Source: Fimbriimonadales bacterium | Lineage (GTDB): Bacteria > Armatimonadota > Fimbriimonadia > Fimbriimonadales > ATM1 | DNA: 64,000 nucleotides | Direction of reading: 5' to 3' | NCBI GenBank assembly: GCA_026129745.1 | Contig: JAHCHL010000012.1 | Location: 40,544 to 104,543, forward strand | Shown here: positions 51,995 to 60,940 of the stretch, in pieces | Layout of the letters: each line of letters opens with the position of its first letter | Position numbering within the stretch: the first letter of the stretch is position 1 | Translations under genes and position numbers: made by a program | The notes under the pieces: generated by a model | The model's database searches: none | Seen by the model: the letters and a program-made list of their open reading frames with translations, nothing else | What the model was told of the DNA's origin: nothing

Positions 51995-53866
51995 ATGTTG
52001 AACGCGGCGTTGTGTTTGCTGACCTTGGCTTCGCCTTTCGGCTATCGGGAGAAGGTAGGACCTGTGTCTATTGAGGCTATTAGTAGGGAGATGATCGAGA
52101 AACTGCCGATCGATTCTACTGGGAACGTCGCTGATGCAATCGTGAAATACACAGCAACAAGCCAAGTCTACGGAACGAATCTTGGGCAAAGCGTAACGGG
52201 ACCGACCGTTACCCTGCGCAACGGACTGACTGCTCCCAACATCGTGCTCGATTCCCGACTTGCTAAACCCGTCGAACCCATCATTCCATACGAAATGATC
52301 GAAAGAATCGAAATATTAACAGGACCGCGCTCTTCAATCTACGGTTCTTCGTCTGCGGCAGTTCACTTCATGAGAAGTCAGAGAACCCTTGCAACCGAGC
52401 TAAACCGAAGTCGTCAATCGATCAACCCTAATCTTGGCTTGCAATCAAACGGCTGGACGACCAGAACCTATGGATACGATCGAATGAAGTTTGAAATGCA
52501 ATACGACTTACAAAAGGAGATTCGATTTACATCCATATCCCAACAACGCACAGAGAACCTTGGCTCTTTTACGATCCCGCTCGGTGAGTATTACGTTCCT
52601 CGTCAGAATCCGCTGATGTCGGAAACGTTCGTGCCTGATTCTCAAGCGTTCGATGGACCCGAAGGACAGAGAATCAATAGTATTGTGGGGGGCCTAAGCT
52701 TCACAAGTGAATACAAAGAGAAATTGGGTGTCGGCGGCCTAACACTTCCTTGGGCGGAATACAAGCCGGGGCTTAGAAATCAAGTGGATTTCACAAAGTA
52801 CTTGGGCGACGCGACCAAGCAATACGGCACTGAATTTACGACGAACATAATGGCCCGGTCTGGGTTGGGCGTTAATCAGATCCGTGATATGTTCGAGGCA
52901 GCCACGTTGCAAGGCCAAGACATGAACAGCTTGATGTTTCCTGGCAATCCTTCCAAACTGGGAGACGTCAGGTGCGGTTCGGACTTTCACTTGCCCCCCT
53001 CCACACTACTTGTTCCTGATCGCTCTGGATACCAAATGATGTCGACGGTTGGACAACTGCGATACGACTTCCTCGGCCCAATCGCTGGAATCGACTTCCA
53101 AGACATTGAGCAAAAGGAGATTCCGACGCATTGCATCAACATGGAGTTGAAGGAGCCGGAGCCAGGGGTCAAGTTCTATCCATACTACAATCCCGATCCA
53201 GTTCTTCGCGGCTTGATGGAAATGACAGAGAAGACACGATTTCGAGGCCCTTGGCTCCAGGCGCGCACCTGGATCTACACCGACAAAGCCCCACTATCCG
53301 AGATAAACAAGCGACTGATTCCACCCATCTCAAAGAGCCGATATGTCAATGGTCTATTCGACGTAGCATCGCTTGGTGGATTTACGGAAGCTGACCTGAG
53401 CAACGCAAAGCTGTTTGAGCCGTCGTTGCTGGCATCACCATTTGCAGAAGACAGCTCGTTTGCATGGTTCGTCGCAACGATGACGAACAAACATGCCAGG
53501 CAAACGAGAACATGGCTGGAGAACACACCGAAAGAAATCACCGACCTCATTGCGTCCGATGAAGAAGACGATCGGCTCCATCTGACGCGATTGTTTGCTG
53601 CGTTATTCTTGTCGAGCAGCGCAGACGTCCGCATGGGAGCGCTTGGGCTGTTGTCCAAGCTCCAGTCCGGCACAGAGAAGCTAAAGGGGAAAGTTGGCGT
53701 TCCATATGCATCGCTCGCATCAGATGACGCTAAAGAGGTTGAGTTGGCACTGATATGCGTTGAGAAATTCTGCAGCCCGCTTCCAAAGGCGTCACTCGGA
53801 GTCTTGGCAAAGCACGGAAAGACTGATGCGATCAAAAAGAAAGCCGCCGAATTGGCAGGCCGTTGA
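51995..53866 (+). CDS. Secreted protein with TonB-plug-like N-terminal domain and no evident beta-barrel
   Basis: 623 residues; ATG preceded by AGGAGG. A short hydrophobic leader (MLNAALCLLTLASP) precedes a plug-like module: VSIEAISREMIEKLPIDSTGNVADAIVKY (about 24-52) and PYEMIERIEILTGPRSSIYGSSSAAV (about 98-123), the pattern of TonB-dependent receptor plugs. The remaining ~490 residues do not show receptor barrel strands or a C-terminal aromatic; the last ~130 are helical (LHLTRLFAALFLSSSADVRMGALGLL...), like HEAT repeats. It may be a plug-derived periplasmic protein. Function unknown. Confidence 0.65.
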   Translation: MLNAALCLLTLASPFGYREKVGPVSIEAISREMIEKLPIDSTGNVADAIVKYTATSQVYGTNLGQSVTGPTVTLRNGLTAPNIVLDSRLAKPVEPIIPYEMIERIEILTGPRSSIYGSSSAAVHFMRSQRTLATELNRSRQSINPNLGLQSNGWTTRTYGYDRMKFEMQYDLQKEIRFTSISQQRTENLGSFTIPLGEYYVPRQNPLMSETFVPDSQAFDGPEGQRINSIVGGLSFTSEYKEKLGVGGLTLPWAEYKPGLRNQVDFTKYLGDATKQYGTEFTTNIMARSGLGVNQIRDMFEAATLQGQDMNSLMFPGNPSKLGDVRCGSDFHLPPSTLLVPDRSGYQMMSTVGQLRYDFLGPIAGIDFQDIEQKEIPTHCINMELKEPEPGVKFYPYYNPDPVLRGLMEMTEKTRFRGPWLQARTWIYTDKAPLSEINKRLIPPISKSRYVNGLFDVASLGGFTEADLSNAKLFEPSLLASPFAEDSSFAWFVATMTNKHARQTRTWLENTPKEITDLIASDEEDDRLHLTRLFAALFLSSSADVRMGALGLLSKLQSGTEKLKGKVGVPYASLASDDAKEVELALICVEKFCSPLPKASLGVLAKHGKTDAIKKKAAELAGR

Positions 53867-53890
53867 CGCGAGATCAGCTCAGTTGGGCTG

Positions 53891-55513
53891 TCAGTTTTCC
53901 AACTCGAAAATGGCGATTCTCGAATCAGGATCATAGAATGCAAGCCTAAATCGGTTGTCAGAAAGCGCATACTCATACAATTGCTTCGATACGTCTTGAT
54001 ACAAAAATAAATGGCGAGATCCGAAGTCTTTTGTAATGAGATCGAAAGTTGGATATGGGATCGGATCTTCGCCAGGCAACGACTTGCTTGTTATGTCGGA
54101 TGCACCTCGCTCCTCAATCCTAAGCACGGCGAAATACAGACCCGGATCGAACGAATATTGGAAGACTGGATCCATTCCGCCGATGTAACGGTTGTGCTTG
54201 TTCCAAAAGAACGACTCTGCAAATGCTGACCAATACGGCTGAAAAACGAGCGCACCGGCCTCAGTATTTAACTTTAGCCATTCCATCGCTGGCCGCTTTC
54301 GCTCCGGATTGATCGCATACTCTTGTAGGTGCTTCTGAGAAAATGCGACACACCAAGTCGCCAAACCAGCGACCAGTATGCTCGCACCAACAGTGGCGGC
54401 TGCTCGAAACTTTTCATGTTCGATGAGTAGTCGACTCCATACAATGGCAATCAGCATCGCCGCAAATAAGACCCAGGGCTCAATACCACGCTGTGTCGAG
54501 AATGCCGTCAACATGAAGTAGCCGATCGACAGCAGCAACAACGACCACATGGTCGTAAGATCATCGCGTGGCACAGCTCTCTTTCGCACATAAACTGAGT
54601 AGAGCATCACAACAATAGTGACAGCCCATAGAACGAGGAAAGGCAGATAGATGCTTTGCCAAGCTTCCTGAGCCATTGGATAAACCTCAGTGCCAAATGC
54701 GATCGGAGCTCCTGCAGACTTAAGTCTCGCAAGATCGACAATCTGAACCTTCATCAGCTCAAGCGCGCCGAGTGGATCAGGGCGAAGAAACCACGAAGTT
54801 GCTAAACCGGCGAGAGCAGCAAGCGACTCTTTGAACAAGATCTCCCTTTCAATGGCTGTTTTTGCAACGAACACAACGACAACCAACCCCAATGCAGTCC
54901 ATGAGAAGGTTTGATGAAAGAAACCGATCGCAAACGCACAAAGAGCAATTTGCCAACTAGAGGCTCTTTGAATGACAAGCATCAAAAGCAGAGCGAACAG
55001 AGGCATCGAAACAAGGCTCGGTCTAACCGCTTCGAATCGAACAGTAGTCCACGGAGACGCGAACAGCACAAGAAACGGCCACAGCCATGGATGCGCAACA
55101 TTCATGCGGCGAAAGGCAAAGAACAGCAGCACCAAGAGTGCGAATGTGCAAGAGAACGAAGCTGCTTTCAACCCGACCAGCGGGTCTCCAAACTGCGCGA
55201 ACGGCATGAGTGCCACATGGAATCCCCACCAAATGTCAGCACCGACTTGACCGATTACGGAGAACGCCGCCCATGGGAACTCTTGATAGAACGGCCCTTT
55301 GTCTATGTAGACCTGCGCATGCCCGAAGTGATAGAAGCTGTCTGGATCTGGAAAGTTCTTGGAAGTGAAATGAAGCAAAGCCGAAACCGCGGCCGCCACT
55401 ACTATGAAGCCGACAAGCGTCAACCATGCGGGAGAGTTCACTACGTCGGCCTGGGCCGCACCCTTGCCTTTCACGAGGTGGACTTTACCACTCGTCCCGT
55501 CCGATCTCGTCAA
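53891..55513 (-). CDS. GT-C fold polytopic membrane glycosyltransferase-like protein
   Basis: 540 residues with about 11-12 membrane helices and a ~130-residue soluble C-terminal domain. The first extracytoplasmic loop contains PDPDSFYHFG (about 55-64), the DxD-type acidic motif of STT3/PglB/ArnT enzymes, followed by GPFYQEFPWAAFS. It probably transfers a lipid-linked sugar at the outer face of the inner membrane. Start TTG at 55513 has no clear ribosome-binding site; a start inside the first 30 codons is possible. Confidence 0.7.
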   Translation of the reverse strand: MTRSDGTSGKVHLVKGKGAAQADVVNSPAWLTLVGFIVVAAAVSALLHFTSKNFPDPDSFYHFGHAQVYIDKGPFYQEFPWAAFSVIGQVGADIWWGFHVALMPFAQFGDPLVGLKAASFSCTFALLVLLFFAFRRMNVAHPWLWPFLVLFASPWTTVRFEAVRPSLVSMPLFALLLMLVIQRASSWQIALCAFAIGFFHQTFSWTALGLVVVVFVAKTAIEREILFKESLAALAGLATSWFLRPDPLGALELMKVQIVDLARLKSAGAPIAFGTEVYPMAQEAWQSIYLPFLVLWAVTIVVMLYSVYVRKRAVPRDDLTTMWSLLLLSIGYFMLTAFSTQRGIEPWVLFAAMLIAIVWSRLLIEHEKFRAAATVGASILVAGLATWCVAFSQKHLQEYAINPERKRPAMEWLKLNTEAGALVFQPYWSAFAESFFWNKHNRYIGGMDPVFQYSFDPGLYFAVLRIEERGASDITSKSLPGEDPIPYPTFDLITKDFGSRHLFLYQDVSKQLYEYALSDNRFRLAFYDPDSRIAIFELEN

Positions 55514-55586
55514 ACAAGAGGTACGGGTATCATTCCGCCGCCCCGGGCAAGCCGCCCGAACTTCAACGAAGAGGTTCTATTGCGCT

Positions 55587-57560
55587 ATGGCCACCCTGCG
55601 TGCCGACAAGACCTACAACAAACTCGAATTTCTCAAACTAATGTTCCTCAGCCGCGAAGGCGACCGCCGGGAAGGCGTCTTGTTGCGACAATCGAAAGGT
55701 TGGTTCCAGGTGTCGGGAATGGGGCATGAAGCGCTCGCAGCAATCGTTCTGCACTTGCGCGACGATGATTACATCTTTCCTTACTATCGAGATAGGGCTC
55801 TCATGCTGCAAAAGGGCATGACGAACCTCGAACTCGCTTACGCCTATTTTGCAAAGCGCAACAGCAGCAGCGGCGGCAGACAAATGCCTGGTCACTACTC
55901 GAATCGGGACAAGAACGTTTGGAGCGTTCCGACTCCTACTGGGGGCAATCTCTTGCCTGCCGTTGGAGCAGCGTGGGGGATGCAGCTTGAAGGCAAAGAC
56001 TCCGTGTCAGTTGCCACATTTGGAGATGCTGCAAGTCGCCAAGGCGAAGTGTATGAAGCGATTGCATTCGCAATGCAAGAGAGGCTTCCTTGCATCTTTG
56101 TCATGGAAGACAACAAATATGGAATCAGTACACCGACTGAAAAGTTCAATCCATATGAAATCGGCGTACTCGGAGAACGCGATCTGGTCAGAGTGGATGC
56201 ACGACACCCGGACAGAGTCTTCGCTGCCGCAGGAGAAGCCGTTGCCAAAGCAAGAAATGGCGGAGGGCCGACGGTTCTCTGGTGTGAGCTCGATCGCTTG
56301 AGCAGCCACACCAGCAGTGACGATCATCGCGTGTATCGATCGCAAGAGGATATCGATGCGATGATGAAGCGAGATCCGATCGTGGTCGTTGCCCAGGAAC
56401 TCATAAAAGCAGGTGAACTTACTGAGAAAGAGTGGGAAGATATTCAAGACGAAATTAAGGAGCTTGTCGACAAAGACTACATCGAAGCGGAGAACTCACC
56501 CGATCCTCGCGCCGACGAACTTTTCAAAGACATGTATGGAGAGTTGCCAATGCCCGAGCCTCCCCCCATCGAAGGTGGCAGAAAGTGGCGAATGGTCGAC
56601 GCTCTCAATCATGTATTCAAAGTCGCACTCGACACCGACAAGCGCGTTGTGTTCTTCGGTGAAGATATCGAAGATCCAAAGGGCGGGGTTTTCAAACTGA
56701 CAGACGGATTATCGACGGCCTACCCAGAGCGCGTGTTTAATTCCCCTCTTGCCGAAGCGACCATTGTTGGCGTCGCTTGCGGTCTTGCGTGTTATGGCAT
56801 GCGCCCAGTTTTCGAACTGCAGTTCATCGACTTTGTGGGACCAGGCTGGAGCCAACTCGTCAACAATATCGCGACCATCCGATGGCGAAGCTTTGGCGAA
56901 TGGCCCTGTCCAGCCCTGATCTACGCGCCGTACGGCGCATATCTTCCGGGCGGATCGCTTTGGCACAGCCAAGCGAACGAAGCAGCAATTGCGCACTTTC
57001 CTGGGATTCGCGTAATGATTCCGAGCAATCCTCAAGATGCTGCCGCAATGATGTGGACCGCACTAAAGAGTGAAGACCCGACCGTGTTTCTGATTCCTAA
57101 ACACTTGTTCAGAATGAACATGGACGTGCCGGAAGAAATACCTTCAGTAGGCTTTGCAGAAGCCAACATTTTGCAAGAAGGCAACGATGTCACGATCGTT
57201 ACCTGGGGCAACTGTACAGAGCAGGCGACAGAAGCAGCCGAGCAATTGCAAGGAGAAGTGTCATGTGAAGTGATCGACCTTCGATCAATCGTGCCATGGG
57301 ATCGGGAGACGATTGCCACATCGATCGAAAAGACGGGTCGCCTTGTCATTGTCCAAGAAGACACAGAATCTTGCAGCGTTGGACAAATGATCATTCAATC
57401 ACTGACTTCGGATCCTGAGACTTGGGGGTCTTTCATTTCTCCTCCGCAGCTTGTATCAAAGGGAGACGTTCACATTGGATTCAATCCAATTTACGAATAC
57501 GCAGCCTTGCCGGATACTGAACGTGTAGTTGCAGCTTGCAGGCTCGTCATGGAGTCGTGA
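55587..57560 (+). CDS. Fused E1 alpha-beta 2-oxoacid dehydrogenase (branched-chain type)
   Basis: 657 residues from ATG at 55587 (MATLRADKT). Residues ~1-320 are E1-alpha, with the thiamine-diphosphate loop GDAASRQGEV (146-155) ending at Asn176 in EDNKYGIST; residues ~340-657 are E1-beta (VDALNHVFKVALDTDKRVVFFGEDI; FELQFIDFVGP; YGAYLPGG). The family usually has GDG where GDA occurs here. It decarboxylates branched-chain 2-oxoacids in the first committed step. E2 and E3 genes are not in the window. Upstream frame to 55404 overlaps the divergent gene and is rejected. Confidence 0.92.
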   Translation: MATLRADKTYNKLEFLKLMFLSREGDRREGVLLRQSKGWFQVSGMGHEALAAIVLHLRDDDYIFPYYRDRALMLQKGMTNLELAYAYFAKRNSSSGGRQMPGHYSNRDKNVWSVPTPTGGNLLPAVGAAWGMQLEGKDSVSVATFGDAASRQGEVYEAIAFAMQERLPCIFVMEDNKYGISTPTEKFNPYEIGVLGERDLVRVDARHPDRVFAAAGEAVAKARNGGGPTVLWCELDRLSSHTSSDDHRVYRSQEDIDAMMKRDPIVVVAQELIKAGELTEKEWEDIQDEIKELVDKDYIEAENSPDPRADELFKDMYGELPMPEPPPIEGGRKWRMVDALNHVFKVALDTDKRVVFFGEDIEDPKGGVFKLTDGLSTAYPERVFNSPLAEATIVGVACGLACYGMRPVFELQFIDFVGPGWSQLVNNIATIRWRSFGEWPCPALIYAPYGAYLPGGSLWHSQANEAAIAHFPGIRVMIPSNPQDAAAMMWTALKSEDPTVFLIPKHLFRMNMDVPEEIPSVGFAEANILQEGNDVTIVTWGNCTEQATEAAEQLQGEVSCEVIDLRSIVPWDRETIATSIEKTGRLVIVQEDTESCSVGQMIIQSLTSDPETWGSFISPPQLVSKGDVHIGFNPIYEYAALPDTERVVAACRLVMES

Positions 57561-57603
57561 TCGAACTTTCGTCTCAATGTATATCGTCATTCGATAGCCG
57601 ACG

Positions 57604-58707
57604 ATGATTTTTGCAATTGCCGCTCTTGCATTTTCTCAGGCAAGTCTCGATGATCGAATTGCGAGCCTGTTTCCATCAGCAGATGAAATGCGATGGGCAG
57701 CAGTTCAATGGCGGACTGATCTATCAACTGCAAGACAAGAAGCCAAACGCACCGGCAAGCCGCTCTTGCTGTGGGTTACACGGGGCCAACCTTCGTGCGA
57801 CGACTGCAATGCTCCATTGGAAGAGCGAACCGAAAATTTGTCGGAGTCATTCGTATTAGAAAAGATTGAGGACGATCTTATTCCCGTGCTCCTAATAACG
57901 GATCAGGTTGAACATGGACAAACACCAACTTCGGCATGGTTCGTGAAGATGGCGAAATTCGCAAATCAGCGCTTTGTTCAAGGGTTTGGCTGTGCGGGTC
58001 TCTACATTTGCGGCTACGACGGTTTTGCCCACGCGTTTCATCCGAATCGAAGCACGGATAGTTTGCATCAGTTTTTTGAAAAGGGCCTTGCTTCGTTCAA
58101 GGAGTTTCCTCCAGAAGAAACAGAGATAGTGGAAGGCGATCCGGTTCGAAGGGTCGATCCTGGAGTACTTACCGTACGAGTTCACTCGCGAATCTCCCCC
58201 CTCCCTGTTGGGGCGACTCCGGTGAACGACTCGCTCGGTCGCGACCATATGTGGCTCTATCCAGACGAAATCAGTGAAATGGCAAAGTCACGCAGACTGC
58301 CTGACACAATCATCGCTCGGCTGGCTCGTTTTCACCTGGTCGATTGCATTCGGGGGCTTCCTGACCATTGGACTGCCAACGAGATCAGGCAGTTCGACGT
58401 GACATCGACTTCGAGTTCCGACGCAATTGATTTCAGCGGCGAGTTTTGGATGCAAACCTCAGACGAAAGGCGCGGCATTCGAGGAAAGTTCGAAGGCAGA
58501 GTCAAGTTCATTGGGGAGCGTATTGCGGAATTTCGAGCCTTTGCCGACTGCACAGCTTGGGGCCACTCGAAAGGCACTTTCAGCCCGCCGCCTGGCATCT
58601 TCCCGCTCAAAATCGCATTCAAAGAAGTCGACGACCCATTGTCACGTGCCATCGTGCCGATGGGCTGGTTCGCGGGCGAAGACTACCGGAATCCAAGCAT
58701 CGATTAG
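57604..58707 (+). CDS. Thioredoxin-like secreted protein of unknown function
   Basis: 367 residues starting with a short signal-like MIFAIAALAFSQAS. Residues ~30-95 resemble a thioredoxin-like domain: RTDLSTARQEAKRTGKPLLLWVTRGQPSCDDCNAPLEERT, with a CDDC motif where dithiol oxidoreductases have CxxC. The remaining ~250 residues include beta-rich SGEFWMQTSDERRGIRGKFEGRVKFIGERIAEF and an acidic pattern. Close upstream neighbour is E1 dehydrogenase (43-base gap). Function unknown. Confidence 0.6.
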   Translation: MIFAIAALAFSQASLDDRIASLFPSADEMRWAAVQWRTDLSTARQEAKRTGKPLLLWVTRGQPSCDDCNAPLEERTENLSESFVLEKIEDDLIPVLLITDQVEHGQTPTSAWFVKMAKFANQRFVQGFGCAGLYICGYDGFAHAFHPNRSTDSLHQFFEKGLASFKEFPPEETEIVEGDPVRRVDPGVLTVRVHSRISPLPVGATPVNDSLGRDHMWLYPDEISEMAKSRRLPDTIIARLARFHLVDCIRGLPDHWTANEIRQFDVTSTSSSDAIDFSGEFWMQTSDERRGIRGKFEGRVKFIGERIAEFRAFADCTAWGHSKGTFSPPPGIFPLKIAFKEVDDPLSRAIVPMGWFAGEDYRNPSID

Positions 58708-58711
58708 CCAG

Positions 58712-59074
58712 TTACTTGTGCTTTACAAATCCTTGGCACTCGCAATAACCACCTCGGCCCTTGCAACCGTTCGGCGTATGAATCTCGGCTCGATGTCCGC
58801 ATTGACACAGTTCATGGCCTGCAACTTCCTCAAGAATGTTTGGCGACGTGCCATTGACCATGCTCACGAGAATCTTTGCGTATTTGAGCGGGACATCTTC
58901 AGTCACTTCGACTGCCGCCTCTTCGAAGACCCAGTCGACTTCGTCCACTTTGTAGCGCGTCGGCGCACCGCTGTGGAGTTCCATAATGTCCCCCACTCGG
59001 GGCAATTCTCCCGGCCAATCGGATTCCTTTAGGATCTCCTCGCCGGAACCACTATTCACAATTAGAAGGCGCAT
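58712..59074 (-). CDS. Small protein with C-terminal Cys/His cluster
   Basis: 120 residues, start preceded by GGGAGGT at seven bases. The N-terminal ~80 residues are acidic and beta-rich. The C-terminus carries LCQCGHRAEIHTPNGCKGRG and GYCECQGF, a compact set of five cysteines and two histidines that could bind zinc. No family name is recognised, but the CxCGH..H..GC..C.C pattern recurs in small bacterial proteins. A good promoter stands upstream (59132-59160). Confidence 0.65.
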   Translation of the reverse strand: MRLLIVNSGSGEEILKESDWPGELPRVGDIMELHSGAPTRYKVDEVDWVFEEAAVEVTEDVPLKYAKILVSMVNGTSPNILEEVAGHELCQCGHRAEIHTPNGCKGRGGYCECQGFVKHK

Positions 59075-59131
59075 TTGGGATACCTCCCGTGCACTGCGTT
59101 CTCAATCCGGGCACCATGCCTGGATGACTTC

Positions 59132-59160
59132 ATTATATGGCACTACGAGGCAATTACCAA
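59132..59160 (-). promoter_or_regulatory. Sigma-70 type promoter for the Cys/His-cluster gene
   Basis: On the minus strand -35 TTGGTA (59160-59155) and -10 TATAAT (59137-59132) are separated by 17 bases. The start codon at 59074 lies about 50 bases downstream of the expected initiation site. Confidence 0.55.
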
Positions 59161-59200
59161 GAACGTTTCTGAAAATCAGCTGGAAATTTGCACGCCCTCC

Positions 59201-60019
59201 TCAGTCGATGTGAATTGAACTGGGGTCAAAGTCCGGCTTTGGGTATCGCATATCCAGTGACTCCAGCAGGTCTACGATGACGGAGGCGATTAGATGATTT
59301 CGGAACCACTTCTTCTCTGCTGGCACTACGTACCACGGTGAATAGTCGGTGGAGCACTTTGACAACGCAGCTTCATAAGCGCGTTGGAACTCAGGCCATA
59401 GAGCCCTATCGTCAAGATCCTTTGGATTGAATTTCCATTGCTTCTTTGGGTCCTCTAACCGCTGCATGAACTGCCGCTTTTGATACTCGGGCGATATGTG
59501 TAGATAGAACTTGACGATGTGTGTGCCTTCATCTTCTAACAGTTGCTCAAATTGATTGATGTGCTCGTATCGCTTAGACCACCGATGCTCCGGCACGAGA
59601 CTCTTAACTCTTACGACGAGCACGTCCTCATAATGAGAACGGTTAAAAATAGTAATGGTGCCTTTTCTCGGAGCGACCGAGTGAATTCTCCATAAGTAAT
59701 CGTGTGCCAACTCGATAGCCGAAGGAGCCTTGAACGATGCGATATTCAATCCTTGCGCATTGACTGGCCCAAAGACGTTTCGGATCACGCTGTCTTTGCC
59801 GGCCGCATCCATCGCTTGCAACACGATGAGTAGGGAGTGCTTACCCTCGGCGTACATCAGTTCTTGCAGCTCGACGATGCGTTCGATCAGTTTTGTCGTA
59901 GCCTCTTGAGTTGCCTTTTGGTCGAGATTTCCATCGTCGTCTGTCGGAATTGCACTTAGATCGACTGCAGAGCCGTGCCTGATGCGAAAACGGTCATAGA
60001 AGCTCATGTTCGGGGCCAT
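59201..60019 (-). CDS. ppk2: Polyphosphate kinase 2 family protein
   Basis: 272 residues. The PPK2 core has Walker-A-like VLQAMDAAGKDSVIR (about 66-80), HDYLWRIHSVAPRKGTITIFNRSHYEDVLVVRV and the PWYVVPAEKKWFRN lid segment. Class I/III length (single domain). It transfers phosphate between polyphosphate and nucleotides, often ADP or GDP. ATG at 60019 is used; ATG at 60007 is a second option. The CYTH-CHAD protein at 14.4 kb is another polyphosphate-linked gene. Confidence 0.92.
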   Translation of the reverse strand: MAPNMSFYDRFRIRHGSAVDLSAIPTDDDGNLDQKATQEATTKLIERIVELQELMYAEGKHSLLIVLQAMDAAGKDSVIRNVFGPVNAQGLNIASFKAPSAIELAHDYLWRIHSVAPRKGTITIFNRSHYEDVLVVRVKSLVPEHRWSKRYEHINQFEQLLEDEGTHIVKFYLHISPEYQKRQFMQRLEDPKKQWKFNPKDLDDRALWPEFQRAYEAALSKCSTDYSPWYVVPAEKKWFRNHLIASVIVDLLESLDMRYPKPDFDPSSIHID

Positions 60020-60055
60020 TATGCCCGCAGTTGAGGCGGGTAATCTCGCCTACTC

Positions 60056-60940
60056 ATGTCCCACGAAGAGCATCAAGACATCCGAATCGGAACTCTTGCC
60101 GGAATGAATCTCGGCCCAAACTACCTGAAGCAGATTTTGCCTCATGGCTTCGAGTCATTCGAGCTGACCTTGTGGCAATACATTGGTGATATCGATCTTG
60201 AAAGACTTGCCAAGGAGTCTCTCGATGTCATTGGAGATCACGCGATCATCAGCAGCGTTGGGATCTATGGCAATCCGCTGCAAGACGAACAGACAGCTAA
60301 GGATTGGGAGACACTCATTCGCAATGCGAGACTTTTCGGATGCAACGTTGTTTGCGGTTTTGCAGGTGCATTGGAAGACCGGCCGCTGCCGGAAAGTATG
60401 CCCAAGTTCAAAGAGGTTTTCGGACACTTGGCAAGTGTTGCTGAGGGTGAGGGCGTTAAGATCGCTTTTGAGAATTGCGACATGGGTGGTACTTGGGAAA
60501 GTCCGCGATGGAACATCGCGCATGCGCCACGAGCATGGGAAATGATGTTCAACGAAATTCCCGGTGAGACGCTTGGATTGGAATGGGAGCCGTGCCATCA
60601 GATGGTTTCATTTATCGATCCGATTGCACAATTGCGAAAGTGGGTCGGGCGCATTTATCACATTCACGGTAAAGACGCAACGGTCAACCACGACATCATC
60701 AAGAGCGAAGGCATTCGAGCCGGAGTTCCGGTCGTGTGGCATCGAACGCCGGGATTTGGCGATTCGAACTGGACCGACATCCTCTCGATTCTTCGCAAGG
60801 GTGGCTACCGGGGCGCCATCGACATCGAGGGCTGGCACGACCCTGTGTATCGGGATGACCTTGAGATGACTGGTCAGGTTTACTCCCTAAACTATCTCAA
60901 ATCCTGCCGTGGAGGAGCGTTTGTGCCAAATCCAGTTTAG
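60056..60940 (+). CDS. Sugar phosphate isomerase/epimerase family (xylose-isomerase-like TIM barrel)
   Basis: 294 residues, no signal. The barrel reads IRIGTLAGMNLGPNYLKQIL, VCGFAG, VKIAFENCDMGG with the metal-binding Glu, GLEWEPCHQ, RIYHIHGKD and IDIEGWHD, i.e. four metal-site strands of the xylose-isomerase-like superfamily. Members isomerise or epimerise sugars and inositols; substrate not assignable. Its end overlaps the convergent hydrolase gene by four bases. Confidence 0.87.
   Translation: MSHEEHQDIRIGTLAGMNLGPNYLKQILPHGFESFELTLWQYIGDIDLERLAKESLDVIGDHAIISSVGIYGNPLQDEQTAKDWETLIRNARLFGCNVVCGFAGALEDRPLPESMPKFKEVFGHLASVAEGEGVKIAFENCDMGGTWESPRWNIAHAPRAWEMMFNEIPGETLGLEWEPCHQMVSFIDPIAQLRKWVGRIYHIHGKDATVNHDIIKSEGIRAGVPVVWHRTPGFGDSNWTDILSILRKGGYRGAIDIEGWHDPVYRDDLEMTGQVYSLNYLKSCRGGAFVPNPV

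Noticed and set aside
55404..55586. N-terminal extension of the fused E1 enzyme
   Set aside because: It lies opposite the 5' end of the GT-C gene and does not resemble E1-alpha; MATLRADKT at 55587 begins the homologous part.
54911..55729. 272-codon highly basic plus-strand frame
   Set aside because: Shadow of the GT-C membrane protein gene; composition (K/R/Q/H rich) is typical of an antisense frame.
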